Positions 30,882-40,267 of a DNA stretch of 64,000 bases are shown here, piece after piece. Position 1 is the stretch's first letter. Each line of letters begins with the position of its first letter. The notes beneath the pieces were generated by a model, which did not search any database, was not told where the DNA came from, and saw only the letters and a program-made list of their open reading frames with translations. The position numbers were made by a program, and so were the translations under genes. This DNA comes from CAVRQM01 sp963756975. GTDB taxonomy: Bacteria; Pseudomonadota; Alphaproteobacteria; Acetobacterales; Acetobacteraceae. The stretch is taken from positions 558,001 to 622,000 of the forward strand of contig CAVWPS010000002.1 in NCBI GenBank assembly GCA_963756975.1, in the 5' to 3' direction.

Positions 30882-30901
30882 ACCGGACACCGTCGTCCGG
30901 T
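30882..30901 (+). terminator. Weak hairpin between the sapC-like and peptidase genes
   Basis: ACCGGAC (30882-30888) pairs with GTCCGGT (30895-30901) around a 6-nt loop and is followed by only a short T tract. It lies 20 nt before the peptidase ATG, so it could be a weak terminator for the sapC-like gene or a leader hairpin of the peptidase mRNA. Confidence 0.35.
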
Positions 30902-30920
30902 TTCGCGTGGGGAGACCGAA

Positions 30921-32384
30921 GTGGCCCAGAAGACCGCCGACCTGACCGCGTTCGAGTCCGACCTGCCGCCGCTATTGGCACCGGTGACGGACCTCTCGCT
31001 CGACAAGCTCGGCCTCTCATCGGCCACCTTCGTCATGGGAACCTACGCCGCCACGACGCGCGCGAGCGGTGCGGCGCCCGACGCGAACTCGTCGGTGGCG
31101 GTGCACGCCGACATCGCGCGTCAGCAGAGCGGCATGACCGGAGCCGGTGTCAAAATCGGCATCCTGTCGGACAGCTTCGACCTGAAGGGCGGTGCCGCCT
31201 CGAACGTTGCCGACGGCTACCTTCCACCCGGCGTCGTCGTGCAGGAGGAGGGCCATTCGGGTGCCGACGAGGGCCGCGCGATGGCGGAGCTGATCCATCA
31301 GGTCGCCCCCGGCGCGCAACTTTTCTTCCACACCGCGACCAATGGCGAAGCCGATTTCGCCGACGGGATCGCGAGCCTGCAGGCGGCGGGCTGCAAGATC
31401 ATCGTCGACGACGTCGCCTATCTCGACGAGCCGTTCTTTCAGACCGGGGCGGCGGTCCAAAGCGCGGTCGGCCGCGCGGTCGGTGGCGGCGCCAGCTATT
31501 TCACGGCGGCCAGCAACGAGGGCAGCAACTTCATCCAGGAGGGGTTCGACGGGCGTGTGAACACGCTCCCCGGCCTGGTCGGTCGCTGGCAGACCGCGCG
31601 GTTCGGCGGCCTTTCGTTCACGACCTTGACCATACCGCAGCACGGCGTCGCCTATCTCGACCTGCAATGGGACCAGCCCTACGCGAGCATCGGTGGCGGC
31701 CAGGGCAGTTCCGACAGCGTCGGGCTGGCGCTCTATACCGACACGGGACAGCTGGTCGGGGTGGCCGCCCATTACGACGTGGGCCAGGACCCGCGACAGG
31801 TGCTGAACTTCACCAATACGCTGAGCACGACCAGCTTCCGGCTCGTCGTGTTCGCCAACGGCACCACTCCGCCGCCCGAGATGTTCAAGCTGATCGTCTA
31901 CGGCAACGCCACGCTGACCGACCCCGCCGCCGGGACGGGATCGGGCTCGGTCATCGGCCACGAGCTCTCACCCGACGCGAACACGGTCGGTGCCGTGAAC
32001 TACGCCAATACGCCGGCGTTCGGCGGTTCCGGCGCGCCCGAGAGCTTTAGCTCGGTCGGGACCGGGCAGATCCTGTTCGACGCCGAGGGCAACCGGCTCG
32101 CGACGCCCATATCGGCCGAGAAGGTGAGCTTCCTCGCCCCCGACGGCGACATGACCAGCGTGCTGGCCCCGTTCTTCGGCACGTCCGCCGCCGCCCCGAA
32201 CGCGGCGGCGGTGGCGGCCCTGGTCATGCAGGCCGACCCGTATCTGACCCCGCAGCAAGTGTCCGGCATCCTGGCCCAAACGTGCGCCCCGGTCAGCGGC
32301 GGGATGGGCGCGGTCGGCGCGGGGCTGATCCAGGCCGACGCCGCCGTGGCGCTGGCGCAGTCGATGGTCGGGCACAGGACCTAA
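30921..32384 (+). CDS. Subtilisin-fold (S8-type) serine peptidase with altered catalytic His motif
   Basis: This 487-residue protein has an S8-like core. D84 lies in KIGILSDSFD, the oxyanion-hole Asn is N199 in FTAASNEGSNF, and the nucleophile S422 is in GTSAAAPNAAAVAAL. The usual HGT motif is absent. At its place the sequence reads ADEGRAMAELIHQVAPGA, with Glu (about 117) positioned as in sedolisins (S53). Residues about 205-400 hold an inserted beta-rich domain. There is no obvious signal peptide. The first 60 residues may be a prosegment or an export region. It ends in a 4-nt tail overlap with the convergent TPR gene (CTAA). The substrate is unknown. Confidence 0.8.
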   Translation: MAQKTADLTAFESDLPPLLAPVTDLSLDKLGLSSATFVMGTYAATTRASGAAPDANSSVAVHADIARQQSGMTGAGVKIGILSDSFDLKGGAASNVADGYLPPGVVVQEEGHSGADEGRAMAELIHQVAPGAQLFFHTATNGEADFADGIASLQAAGCKIIVDDVAYLDEPFFQTGAAVQSAVGRAVGGGASYFTAASNEGSNFIQEGFDGRVNTLPGLVGRWQTARFGGLSFTTLTIPQHGVAYLDLQWDQPYASIGGGQGSSDSVGLALYTDTGQLVGVAAHYDVGQDPRQVLNFTNTLSTTSFRLVVFANGTTPPPEMFKLIVYGNATLTDPAAGTGSGSVIGHELSPDANTVGAVNYANTPAFGGSGAPESFSSVGTGQILFDAEGNRLATPISAEKVSFLAPDGDMTSVLAPFFGTSAAAPNAAAVAALVMQADPYLTPQQVSGILAQTCAPVSGGMGAVGAGLIQADAAVALAQSMVGHRT

Positions 32385-33799
32385 CGCGCGCGGGCCAGAA
32401 GGTCCTCGCCGAGGCGTTCGATCACCGGGTCCCAATCGCCGATATCGGCCTGCCGGTACAGCGTGAGCGAGTCGTACCAGGGCGTGTCCGGCCGTCCGGC
32501 CAGCCAGCGCCAATCGGGGGCGAACGGGACCAGAACCCAGGCGGGTTTGCCCATCGCGCCCGCGACATGGTTGATCGACGTGTCGACCGCGACCACCAGA
32601 TCGAGCTGCCCGATCAATGCCGCCGTGTCCTCGAAACTTTCCAATTTGGGTCCGGCGTCCAGCAGCGGCGCGGGACCGGGCCAGAAGGCGATCTCGGCCG
32701 CCGCCGGGCCTTTTTGCAGCGAGACGAAGGTAATTCCGGGAATTGCCGCCAGCGGGGCGAACGTGGCCAGCCTCACCGAGCGGTGGCGGTCGTTGTTGTG
32801 AGTCGGCCGGCCGGCCCAGCCGAGGCCCACGCGCAACCCGCCCTGTGGTGCCGCGCCGTCCAGCCAGGCCCGCATCGCCGCCGACCGGACCGGTTCCGGC
32901 GTGACGTAGGGCGCGTCGCCCCGGATATCCGCGACCCGCACGCCGGCGAGCCGGGGCAGGCCGCTGAACGGGATGTAGGCCGCGTACGCGCCGACATCGT
33001 CCCAGCGCGTGTGGTAGCGCGGCCCCGGAAAGTTGCGGGAGACGACGTCGATCAGCTCGCCCGAGCACGCGACGATCACGTCCGACGCGCGCGCCATCGC
33101 CCAGGGCAGCCAGCGGGCGAACATCACGACGTCGCCAAAGCCCTGATCGGCGATCAGCAGCAGCTTTTGGCCGGGCGGCAGCGGTGCCCCGTCCCATTGC
33201 GGCCGTGCGCCGCCACGCGCGACGAAGGCGGCCGGCATCAGCGGCTGCGCGCCGCCGATGCGATACCGCCACTCGTATTCCTCCCACCCCTCGGCGTAGT
33301 CGCCGGTCAGCAGCAGCGTCTGCCCGAGCCGCATGTGCGCCTCCGGCATATCCGGCTTCAGCGCGATTGCCCGGCGCGCGGCGGAGATGCACTGCCCGGT
33401 GTCCTGCGCGTCGTAATACAGCATCGCGGCGTTGAAGTGCGGCACCGGGTCGGTGGGCGCCAGCGCGGCCGCCCGGCGAACCAGCGCCAAGCCATCGTCG
33501 ACGCGGCCGAGCAGCCGGTAGACCTCGCCGAGGTTGCAGAGCTGCCGGGTGGCCCCGGCACCGGCCTGCAACCCGCGCTCCATCAACTCGGCCGCCTGTT
33601 CGACCCGGCCGCGTTTGAACGCGATGAAGCCCGACAGATGCAGCGCGTCCGGCTGACGCGGGTCGCCGTCGAGCACATGGCCGAGCAGGCGTTCCGCCGC
33701 GTCCAGGCGCGAGGCGTCGAGGTATTCGCGGATGATGACGAGCAGTTCCGCCGTCGGGATGGCCGAGGTCGCTTGCTGCTGTTTCAAGGCTGCGCTCAT
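32381..33799 (-). CDS. TPR protein with C-terminal glycosyltransferase-like (GT9/OGT-type) domain
   Basis: The start chosen is the ATG at 33799, whose last base is shared with the upstream stop (TAATG), giving 472 residues. Residues 1-190 contain about four TPR repeats (for example RLDAAERLLGHVLDGDPRQP and CISAARRAIALKPDMPEAH). The C-terminal half has a two-Rossmann GT-B appearance with GDVVMFARWLPWA, VGLGWAGRPTHNNDRHRS and LDLVVAVDTSINHVAGAMG. Proteins of this architecture are common in proteobacterial glycan or flagellin-modification loci; the acceptor is unknown. It is the last gene of the purine-catabolism block, an odd partner for it. Confidence 0.85.
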   Translation of the reverse strand: MSAALKQQQATSAIPTAELLVIIREYLDASRLDAAERLLGHVLDGDPRQPDALHLSGFIAFKRGRVEQAAELMERGLQAGAGATRQLCNLGEVYRLLGRVDDGLALVRRAAALAPTDPVPHFNAAMLYYDAQDTGQCISAARRAIALKPDMPEAHMRLGQTLLLTGDYAEGWEEYEWRYRIGGAQPLMPAAFVARGGARPQWDGAPLPPGQKLLLIADQGFGDVVMFARWLPWAMARASDVIVACSGELIDVVSRNFPGPRYHTRWDDVGAYAAYIPFSGLPRLAGVRVADIRGDAPYVTPEPVRSAAMRAWLDGAAPQGGLRVGLGWAGRPTHNNDRHRSVRLATFAPLAAIPGITFVSLQKGPAAAEIAFWPGPAPLLDAGPKLESFEDTAALIGQLDLVVAVDTSINHVAGAMGKPAWVLVPFAPDWRWLAGRPDTPWYDSLTLYRQADIGDWDPVIERLGEDLLARAR

Positions 33800-35154
33800 T
33801 ACGGGGTCGTAGCCGATCCGCACATGGTTCGGGAAGCGGCCCCGTGGCGGGCGAGCAGCGCCGGCAGGTCGAGGCCCGGGATCGCCCCGTCTTCCACGAC
33901 CCAGCGCCCGCCGACCATCACCCGGTCGGCCCGTTGCGCGCCGCACAGGATCAGTGCCGCCACCGGATCGCCCGCCCCGGAGAACCGGAGTTCATCGAGG
34001 GTGAACAGGGCGAGGTCGGCCTGTGCCCCGACCGCGATCCGGCCCAGTTCCGGCCGGCCGAGGCACGCCGCCCCGCCCTCGGTCGCCCAGCGCAGCGCGT
34101 CGAGGTGGCTGACGCGCGCGACGCCATAACGGCCGCGCTGGAGCAGGAAGGCGGCGCGCACCTCCGCGATCAAGTTCGACGCGTTATTCGAAGCCGAGCC
34201 GTCGACGCCGAGCCCGACCGGCACGCCGGCCGCTTCGAGGTCGCAGACGGGGCAGTGGCCGGAGCCGAGCACCTGGTTCGAGCACGCGCAGTGCGCGACC
34301 GAGACACCCGCCTTCGCCAGTCGCGGCCACTCGCCGCTGTCGAGGTGGACGCCGTGGGCGATCCAGGTGCGCGGCGACAGCCAGCCCTGCCGCTCCAGGT
34401 AATCCACCGGCCGGCAGCCGAACCGCTGTTCGCAGAACGCACCCTCGTCCGCCGTCTCGGCCAGATGCGTGTGCAGCCGGACGTCGAGCGTCTCGGCCAG
34501 TGCGGCGGTGTCGCGCATCAGCTCCGGCGTGACCGTGAATGGCGAACACGGCGCGAGCGCGACCTGCACCCGCGCCTCCTCGCCCCGCTCATGATGGGCC
34601 GCGATCAGGCGGGCGCTGTCGGCCAGGATGGTGTCGGCGTCCTGCACGACCGTATCCGGCGGCAATCCGCCGTCACGCTCCGACAGGTTCATCGAGCCTC
34701 GGGTGACGTGGGCGCGGATGCCGAGCCTGCTTGCGGCCGCGACCTCGATGTCGATCGCGTGCTCGAGGCCGGACGGGAACAGGTAGTGGTGGTCGGCGGT
34801 GGTGGTGCAGCCGGACAGCAGCAGTTCGGCGAACGCGACCGTCGCCGCCGCGTCCAGCGCGTCCGGCGTCAGCCGCGCCCAGACCGGGTAGAGCGCGCGG
34901 AGCCAGCCGAACAGCTCCCTGTCCATCGCGGCCGGGAGAGCACGCGTGAGCGTCTGGTAGGCGTGGTGGTGCGTGTTGATCAGGCCGGGGACGACGACGT
35001 GACGGCCCGCGTCGAACACGCGCACCCCTGGCGTCGCCGGTTCCGCCCCGGCCGGCACCAGTTCGACGATCCGCGAGCCGTCCACGACCACGCCCCGTTC
35101 CGCCCCCGGCTGCGAGATCCCGAGCGGGTCGCGCAGCCAGAGAGGGGGTTGCAC
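33799..35154 (-). CDS. 8-oxoguanine deaminase (amidohydrolase superfamily)
   Basis: The start chosen is GTG at 35154, 2 nt after the upstream stop, giving 451 residues. The frame extends further upstream only as a shadow of the BMP gene. The metal site is NTHHHAYQTLTR (His 62 and 64), then HTHLAET, GVHLD and GVDGSASNN. The QTLTR and LFGWLRALYPVWARLTPDAL segments strongly resemble characterised 8-oxoguanine deaminases. The enzyme would convert 8-oxoguanine to urate, feeding the same pathway as the xanthine dehydrogenase upstream. A chlorohydrolase-type activity is the alternative. Confidence 0.88.
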   Translation of the reverse strand: MQPPLWLRDPLGISQPGAERGVVVDGSRIVELVPAGAEPATPGVRVFDAGRHVVVPGLINTHHHAYQTLTRALPAAMDRELFGWLRALYPVWARLTPDALDAAATVAFAELLLSGCTTTADHHYLFPSGLEHAIDIEVAAASRLGIRAHVTRGSMNLSERDGGLPPDTVVQDADTILADSARLIAAHHERGEEARVQVALAPCSPFTVTPELMRDTAALAETLDVRLHTHLAETADEGAFCEQRFGCRPVDYLERQGWLSPRTWIAHGVHLDSGEWPRLAKAGVSVAHCACSNQVLGSGHCPVCDLEAAGVPVGLGVDGSASNNASNLIAEVRAAFLLQRGRYGVARVSHLDALRWATEGGAACLGRPELGRIAVGAQADLALFTLDELRFSGAGDPVAALILCGAQRADRVMVGGRWVVEDGAIPGLDLPALLARHGAASRTMCGSATTP

Positions 35155-35156
35155 CG

Positions 35157-36236
35157 TCAGCCGAGCTTGCCCTGCACGCCGTCCGCGAACCAGTTCATGC
35201 TCAGGATGTCGCCGTCGGAGAGCGACGAGCCGGCCGGGATTTTCACCACGCCCGACTGATCCTTCATCGGCCCCGCGAAGGGTTTTAGCGACCCGTCCGC
35301 GATCTTCTTCGTCGCCGCGTCCACCTTCGCCCGCGCATCGGCCGGCACGGCGGCGTTCAGCGGTGCGAGCGCGATCATGCCCTGCCCGACGCCGCCCCAG
35401 GTGTCCTCGCTGTGCCACGTCCCGGCCAGCGCCGCCGTCACGCGGTCGGTGTAATACTTGCCCCAGATGTGGGTGACGCCGGTCATGCAGGTCTTGGGGC
35501 CATACTTCGACATGTCCGAGTTGTAGGAGATCGTCGGCACCCCCTTCTCCTCGCCGGTCTGCGGCACCGCCGTGCTGTCGGTGTGGTGGGTCACGAAATC
35601 CGCCCCCTGCGACATCAGCGTCTCGGCCGCCGCGCGCTCCTTGCCGGGATCGAACCAGGAACTCACGAACACGACCTTGATCGTGGCGTTCGGGTTCACC
35701 GTCCGCGCCCCCGCGAGCGTCGCGTTGATGCCCTGCACGACTTCGGGGATCGGGAACGCGGCGACGTAGCCGATGACGCCGCTCTTGCTCATCGAGCCCG
35801 CGATGATGCCGGCGAGGTAGCGGCCTTCGTAATAGCGCGCCGAGTATGTCGCGAGGTTCTTCGCCCGCTTGTAGCCGGTCGCGTGCTCGAAATCGATTTT
35901 CGGGAACTGCGACGCGACCTTCACCGTCGGGTTCATGTAGCCGAACGACACGGTGTAGATCATGCCGTTGCCGTCGGTCGCGAGCTTGCGGATCACCCGC
36001 TCGGCGTCCGCCCCCTCCTCGCTCACGCTCTCGACGTAGGTGCTGCTGACCTTGTCGCCGAGGGCGGCCATCATCGCCTTGCGGCCGAGCTCGTGCTGGT
36101 ACGCCCAGCCCGCGTCACCGATCGGGGACGGGTAGACGAACGCGATTTTTAGCGGCTCGGCGGCCCGCGCCGCCGGGATCAGTCCGGCGAGCGGCGTTGC
36201 GGCGAGGCCGGTCAGGACGGTGCGGCGGGTGAACAT
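35157..36236 (-). CDS. BMP family ABC transporter substrate-binding protein (purine/nucleoside type)
   Basis: This 359-residue protein starts with FTRRTVLTGLAATPLAGLIP and a cut after about ARA. The paired Arg suggests Tat export. The mature part has the BMP/PnrA-like pattern (KIAFVYPSPIGDAGWAYQHE, then SFGYMNPTVKVASQFP, GVIGYVAAFPIPEVVQGINA and GADFVTHHTDSTAVP). Family members bind purine nucleosides or bases. The flanking permeases, deaminases and xanthine dehydrogenase support purine import here. Confidence 0.92.
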   Translation of the reverse strand: MFTRRTVLTGLAATPLAGLIPAARAAEPLKIAFVYPSPIGDAGWAYQHELGRKAMMAALGDKVSSTYVESVSEEGADAERVIRKLATDGNGMIYTVSFGYMNPTVKVASQFPKIDFEHATGYKRAKNLATYSARYYEGRYLAGIIAGSMSKSGVIGYVAAFPIPEVVQGINATLAGARTVNPNATIKVVFVSSWFDPGKERAAAETLMSQGADFVTHHTDSTAVPQTGEEKGVPTISYNSDMSKYGPKTCMTGVTHIWGKYYTDRVTAALAGTWHSEDTWGGVGQGMIALAPLNAAVPADARAKVDAATKKIADGSLKPFAGPMKDQSGVVKIPAGSSLSDGDILSMNWFADGVQGKLG

Positions 36237-36254
36237 GGTGTTGGTCTCCGAGGG

Positions 36255-37184
36255 TCAGGCGGTTGCGTGGAACGCGCGGCCGAGGGCGGCCGGGGCGGCG
36301 AGTCGCAGGCGGACGCGGTCGCGCGAGATCAGCACGAGCACGAGCACGGTGACGAGGTAGGGCAGCATCGCCAGCAGATGCGGCGACACGTCGAGGCCAA
36401 AGCCCTCGGCCTGGTATTGGGCGATGGTGACGAAGCCGAACAGCAGCGCGCCACCGACGAGATACAGCGGCTTCCAGGTCGAGAACACGACCAGCGCCAG
36501 CGCGATCCAGCCGCGTCCGGCGACCAGCCCCTCGGTCCACATCGGCGTGTAGGCGAGGCTGAGAGACGCGCCGGCGAGGCCGCTCATGGCACCGCCGAAC
36601 AGCACGGCGGCGAACCGCACGCGGATCACCCGGTAGCCGAGCGCGTGTGCCACGTCGTGGCTCTCACCGACCGCGCGCAGCACGAGGCCCGCGCGGCTGC
36701 GGCGCAGGAACAGCGAGACCAGCACCGGGAACACGAACGCCAGCACCATCAGCGGGTCGATCGACAGCAGCTGTTGCAGCGCCGGCCCCGCATGCGCCCG
36801 GTCCGGCCACATCGCGGTCGCGAGGCTGTCGATGTGCGTGCCCTGCCAGCCCGCGCCCAGCAACGCCGACAGGCCGAGGCCGAAGATGGTCAGTGCCAAG
36901 CCCGACGCGACCTGATTCGCGAGCAGGCCGAGCGTCAGCACCGCGAACCCGGCCGCCATCGCGACACCGCCGAGCACGGCGCAGATCAGTCCGACGATCA
37001 GGCTGTGCGACGCCGCGGCCCCGATGAACCCGGTGGCCGCGCCCGCCGCCATCATCCCCTCGACGCCGAGGTTCAGCACGCCCGACCGCTCGGTCACCAA
37101 TTCGCCCAGGCCGGCCAGCAACAGCGGCGTCGCCTCGTGCAGGGTCGCGACCAGCACCGCCAGCAGGATCACCGGATCATGCAT
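36255..37184 (-). CDS. Nucleoside/purine ABC transporter permease (second of two)
   Basis: This 309-residue inner-membrane permease has about eight hydrophobic segments. The conserved TERSGVLNLGVEGMMAAGAA motif of the BMP-linked permease family lies near residue 32-51, and SGLAGASLSLAYTPMWTEGL follows later. It overlaps the preceding permease gene by 8 nt and ends 18 nt before the binding-protein gene. It forms the channel with the other permease. Confidence 0.92.
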   Translation of the reverse strand: MHDPVILLAVLVATLHEATPLLLAGLGELVTERSGVLNLGVEGMMAAGAATGFIGAAASHSLIVGLICAVLGGVAMAAGFAVLTLGLLANQVASGLALTIFGLGLSALLGAGWQGTHIDSLATAMWPDRAHAGPALQQLLSIDPLMVLAFVFPVLVSLFLRRSRAGLVLRAVGESHDVAHALGYRVIRVRFAAVLFGGAMSGLAGASLSLAYTPMWTEGLVAGRGWIALALVVFSTWKPLYLVGGALLFGFVTIAQYQAEGFGLDVSPHLLAMLPYLVTVLVLVLISRDRVRLRLAAPAALGRAFHATA

Positions 37185-38259
37185 GGGCGGGCACCTGAAT
37201 CCGGCGATGCAGGCGGACGCGATAAGCGATGAGAACGTCGCAGGCGAGCAGGAAGAACAGCAGCATCCCCTGCGTCACGCCCGTGACGGCGAGCGGGAGC
37301 TGCAGGGTCATCTGCAGCCCCTCGCCGCCGATATACAGCAGCGCCATCAGCAGGCTCGCGAACAGGATGCCGAGGGGATGGAGGCGGCCGAGGAACGCCA
37401 CGATGATCGCGGCATAGCCGTAGCCGGGCGAGATTTCGGGCGTGAGCTGGCCGATCGGGCCTGCGACCTCGAAGATGCCGGCCAGTCCCGCGAGCCCGCC
37501 CGACAGCAGCAGGCAGAACCAGACGATCTTGGCCCACGAAAACCCGGCGTAGCGCGCGGCCGCCGGGGCGAGGCCGACGACGCGGACCTGGAAGCCGAGC
37601 AGCGTGCGGCCGAGCAGCAGCCAGACCAGCGGCACGATCAGCAGGGCGACCACCGCGCCGACATGCAAACGGGTGCCGGGGACGAGCATCGGCAGCAGCG
37701 CGTCCGGCTCGAACTGCTTGGATTGCGGGAAGCTGTAGCCCTGCGGGTCCTTCCACGGGCCGTGGACGAGGAAGCCGAGGAACTGGATCGCGACGTAGTT
37801 CAGCATCAGCGTCGTGAGGATTTCGTGCGCGTTGAACCGCGTCTTCAGCAACGCCGGGATCGCCGCCCATGCCGCGCCGCCGGCAATGCCCGCGAGGCCC
37901 ATCAGCGGCAGCAGCCAGCCATGATCCTGGCCGCCGAACTGCAATGCGACACCGCCGCCGGCGATGGCACCCATGGTGAACTGCCCCTCGGCGCCGATGT
38001 TCCAGACACCCGCGCGCACGCCGACCGCGATCCCGACCGCGCACAGCAGCAGCGGCACCGCTTTCAGCGCCAGCTCCGACAGCCCGTCGGACGTGGCGAG
38101 CGGGTCGATGAACAGGATTTTCAGCGCCTGTGCCGGGTCGCGGCCGAGGACGGCGAACAGTGCTGCGACGCCCGCGATGGAGAGCAGTGCCGCCAGCACG
38201 GGTGCCGCGTAGACCATCGTGCGCGATGGTGCCGCGCGCGCGACCAGCTCAAGCCGCAT
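37177..38259 (-). CDS. Nucleoside/purine ABC transporter permease (first of two)
   Basis: This 360-residue permease has an N-terminal membrane segment and the family patterns VGIAVGVRAGVWNIGAEGQF and NAHEILTTLMLNYVAIQFLG. The start overlaps the ATPase gene by 11 nt and the end overlaps the second permease by 8 nt, so all are translated from one mRNA. Confidence 0.92.
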   Translation of the reverse strand: MRLELVARAAPSRTMVYAAPVLAALLSIAGVAALFAVLGRDPAQALKILFIDPLATSDGLSELALKAVPLLLCAVGIAVGVRAGVWNIGAEGQFTMGAIAGGGVALQFGGQDHGWLLPLMGLAGIAGGAAWAAIPALLKTRFNAHEILTTLMLNYVAIQFLGFLVHGPWKDPQGYSFPQSKQFEPDALLPMLVPGTRLHVGAVVALLIVPLVWLLLGRTLLGFQVRVVGLAPAAARYAGFSWAKIVWFCLLLSGGLAGLAGIFEVAGPIGQLTPEISPGYGYAAIIVAFLGRLHPLGILFASLLMALLYIGGEGLQMTLQLPLAVTGVTQGMLLFFLLACDVLIAYRVRLHRRIQVPAHA

Positions 38260-39795
38260 GGGCGACTTCCCTGATCCGCACCGGCATTTCGGGCTCCGCC
38301 CCGCCCATCTTCCGCCCGACCGCCTCTAGCGTCAGGCCCGCGACCGGCTCCGGCTCCGACAGGCGGCCGCCGGACAGGACGGCGATGCGGTCGCAGATCT
38401 CGAACAGCTCGGCCAAATCCTCGGAGACGACGAGGATCGCGGTGCCCGCTGTCCAGCATGGGTCTCGGTCAGCGTCATAAGCTGCTGGCGGATCGACAGC
38501 GCGGCCCCGATGTCGACACCCCAGGTCGGGTGCGCGGCCAGCAGCACGCGCGGCGCGGCGCCCACTTCGCGGCCGATGATGAATTTCTGCATGTTGCCGC
38601 CGGACAGCGAGTCCGCCCGGGCGTCGATCCCGGACGCGACCACCCGGAACAACTCGAACACTTTTGTCGCGTATGCGCGCACCACGCGGGTGAAGATGAA
38701 CCCGCCGCGAACCAGGCCCCGGCCCGAACAGGTCAACAGCGCGTTGTCGGCAAGGCTCAGTTCCGCCACCGCCCCACGCCCGAGCCGCTCCTCCGGAATG
38801 AACGCGAGACCCGCACGCCGCCGACGCTCCGGACCGGCACCGGAAATGTCTCGCCCAGCGAGTTGCACCGTGCCCTCGGCCGACCGCCGTTCGCCGGACA
38901 GCACGGCCAGCAGTTCGGTCTGGCCGTTCCCCGCAACGCCCGCGATGCCCAGAATTTCGCCCGCGTGCAGCGTCAGGTGGACGTCGCGCAGCGTGGTGCC
39001 GAACGGCTCCTCCGGCGGCAGCGTCAGGCCCCGGACCTGAAACACCGGCACGCCGGGCGCATTCGCCGTCCGCCGGCATTCGGGTAACGCCGTGCCGGTC
39101 ATCTGCTCGGCCATTTTCGCGGGCGAGGTGATGCGCGGGTCGCATTGGCCCACCACCCGGCCGCCGCGCAGCACGGTGGCCGCATCGCAGAGGGCGGCGA
39201 CCTCGTCGAGCTTGTGACTGATATACAGAACGCTGCACCCCTCGGCCGCCAGCCGCCGCAGCACGCCGAACAGGCCATCGACCTCCTGCGGCGTCAGCAC
39301 CGAGGTCGGCTCGTCCATGATCAGCAATTTCGGGTTGCCGAGCAGGCAGCGCACGATCTCGACCCGTTGCCGCTCGCCGACCGACAGATGGCTGATGTGG
39401 CGCGCGGGCTCGATCCCGAGGCCGTAGCTGCGCGCCGTCTCCGCGATGCGCCGGGCCAGCACGCCGAGCGGTTCGGACGAGCCAAGGCCGAGCGCGATGT
39501 TCTCGGTGACGGTCAGGCTCTCGAACAGGCTGAAATGCTGGAACACCATGAAGATGCCGAGTTTTCGCGCGACGTTCGGGCTGCTGATGGAAACCGGTGC
39601 GCCGTCCCACTCGATCGTGCCGGAATCGGGCTGCACGACGCCGTAGATCGATTTGACCAGCGTGCTCTTGCCGGCCCCGTTTTCCCCGAGGACGGCGTGG
39701 ATCGAGCCCGGGGCCACGGTCAGGTCGATGGAGTCGTTCGCCAGGGTCGCGGCATAGCGTTTGGTGACGCCCGAAAGTCTCAGGCGCGGCGGCAC
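38249..39795 (-). CDS. Nucleoside/purine ABC transporter ATPase, two nucleotide-binding domains (1-nt frameshift near 38455)
   Basis: Starting at GTG 39795, 1 nt after the deaminase stop, the frame encodes a tandem ATPase of the NupA/sugar-importer type. The first domain has GENGAGKST, LSVGERQRVEIVRCLL and LLIMDEPTSVLTPQE. The second has GVAGNGQTE, LSGGNMQKFIIGREV and a LLAAHPTWGVDIGA segment. The frame breaks after MTLTETHAG. A one-base addition near 38455 restores TAILVVSEDLAELFEICDRI and a normal ending at 38249. Taken literally, the ORF would end at 38332 with a nonsense tail. About 515 residues after repair. Confidence 0.87.
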
Positions 39796-39796
39796 G

Positions 39797-40267
39797 CTAA
39801 TAGGCCACCTTGTCCGGTTTGGCGGCCCACGCGTCGAACGCGCCGCGCGCGTGGCCGGCCGACAGGCGGTGCATCGGCGTCGCACGCTCGTCCAGCGGGA
39901 GGCCGATTTCGCGGTACAGCATCTCGTCGTCGAACCCGATCGCCGCCGCGTCCGCCCGGTCGTTGCCGAAATAGACGGCGTCGAGCCGCGCCCAGTGGAT
40001 CGCGCCGAGGCACATCGGGCACGGCTCGCAACTGGTGAAAATCTCGCAGCCGCGCAGGTCGAAGGTTCCGACGGCGGCGCAGGCCCGGCGGATCGCGACC
40101 ATCTCGGCGTGCGCGGTCGGGTCGTTGGTCGACGTGACCTGATTCCAGCCCTCGGCCACGATCTGCCCGTCGCGCGCGATGACGGCGCCGAACGGGCCGC
40201 CCGCGCCGGACGCCATGTGCTCGTGCGACAATTCAACCGCGCGCGCCATGAACTCTTCTGCCGTCAC
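39797..40267 (-). CDS. guaD: Guanine deaminase (CDA-fold, Bacillus GuaD type)
   Basis: The start GTG at 40267 overlaps the xdhC stop by 4 nt (GTGA) and fits the family N-terminus, giving 156 residues; an ATG at 40291 is possible but less likely. The zinc motif TAHAE (H53, E55) and TSCEPCPMC (C83, C86) are complete. The GGPFGAVI and DPTAHAEMVAIR segments and the GFDDEMLYREI tail are those of GuaD. It deaminates guanine to xanthine, the substrate of the adjacent xanthine dehydrogenase. Confidence 0.92.
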   Translation of the reverse strand: MTAEEFMARAVELSHEHMASGAGGPFGAVIARDGQIVAEGWNQVTSTNDPTAHAEMVAIRRACAAVGTFDLRGCEIFTSCEPCPMCLGAIHWARLDAVYFGNDRADAAAIGFDDEMLYREIGLPLDERATPMHRLSAGHARGAFDAWAAKPDKVAY

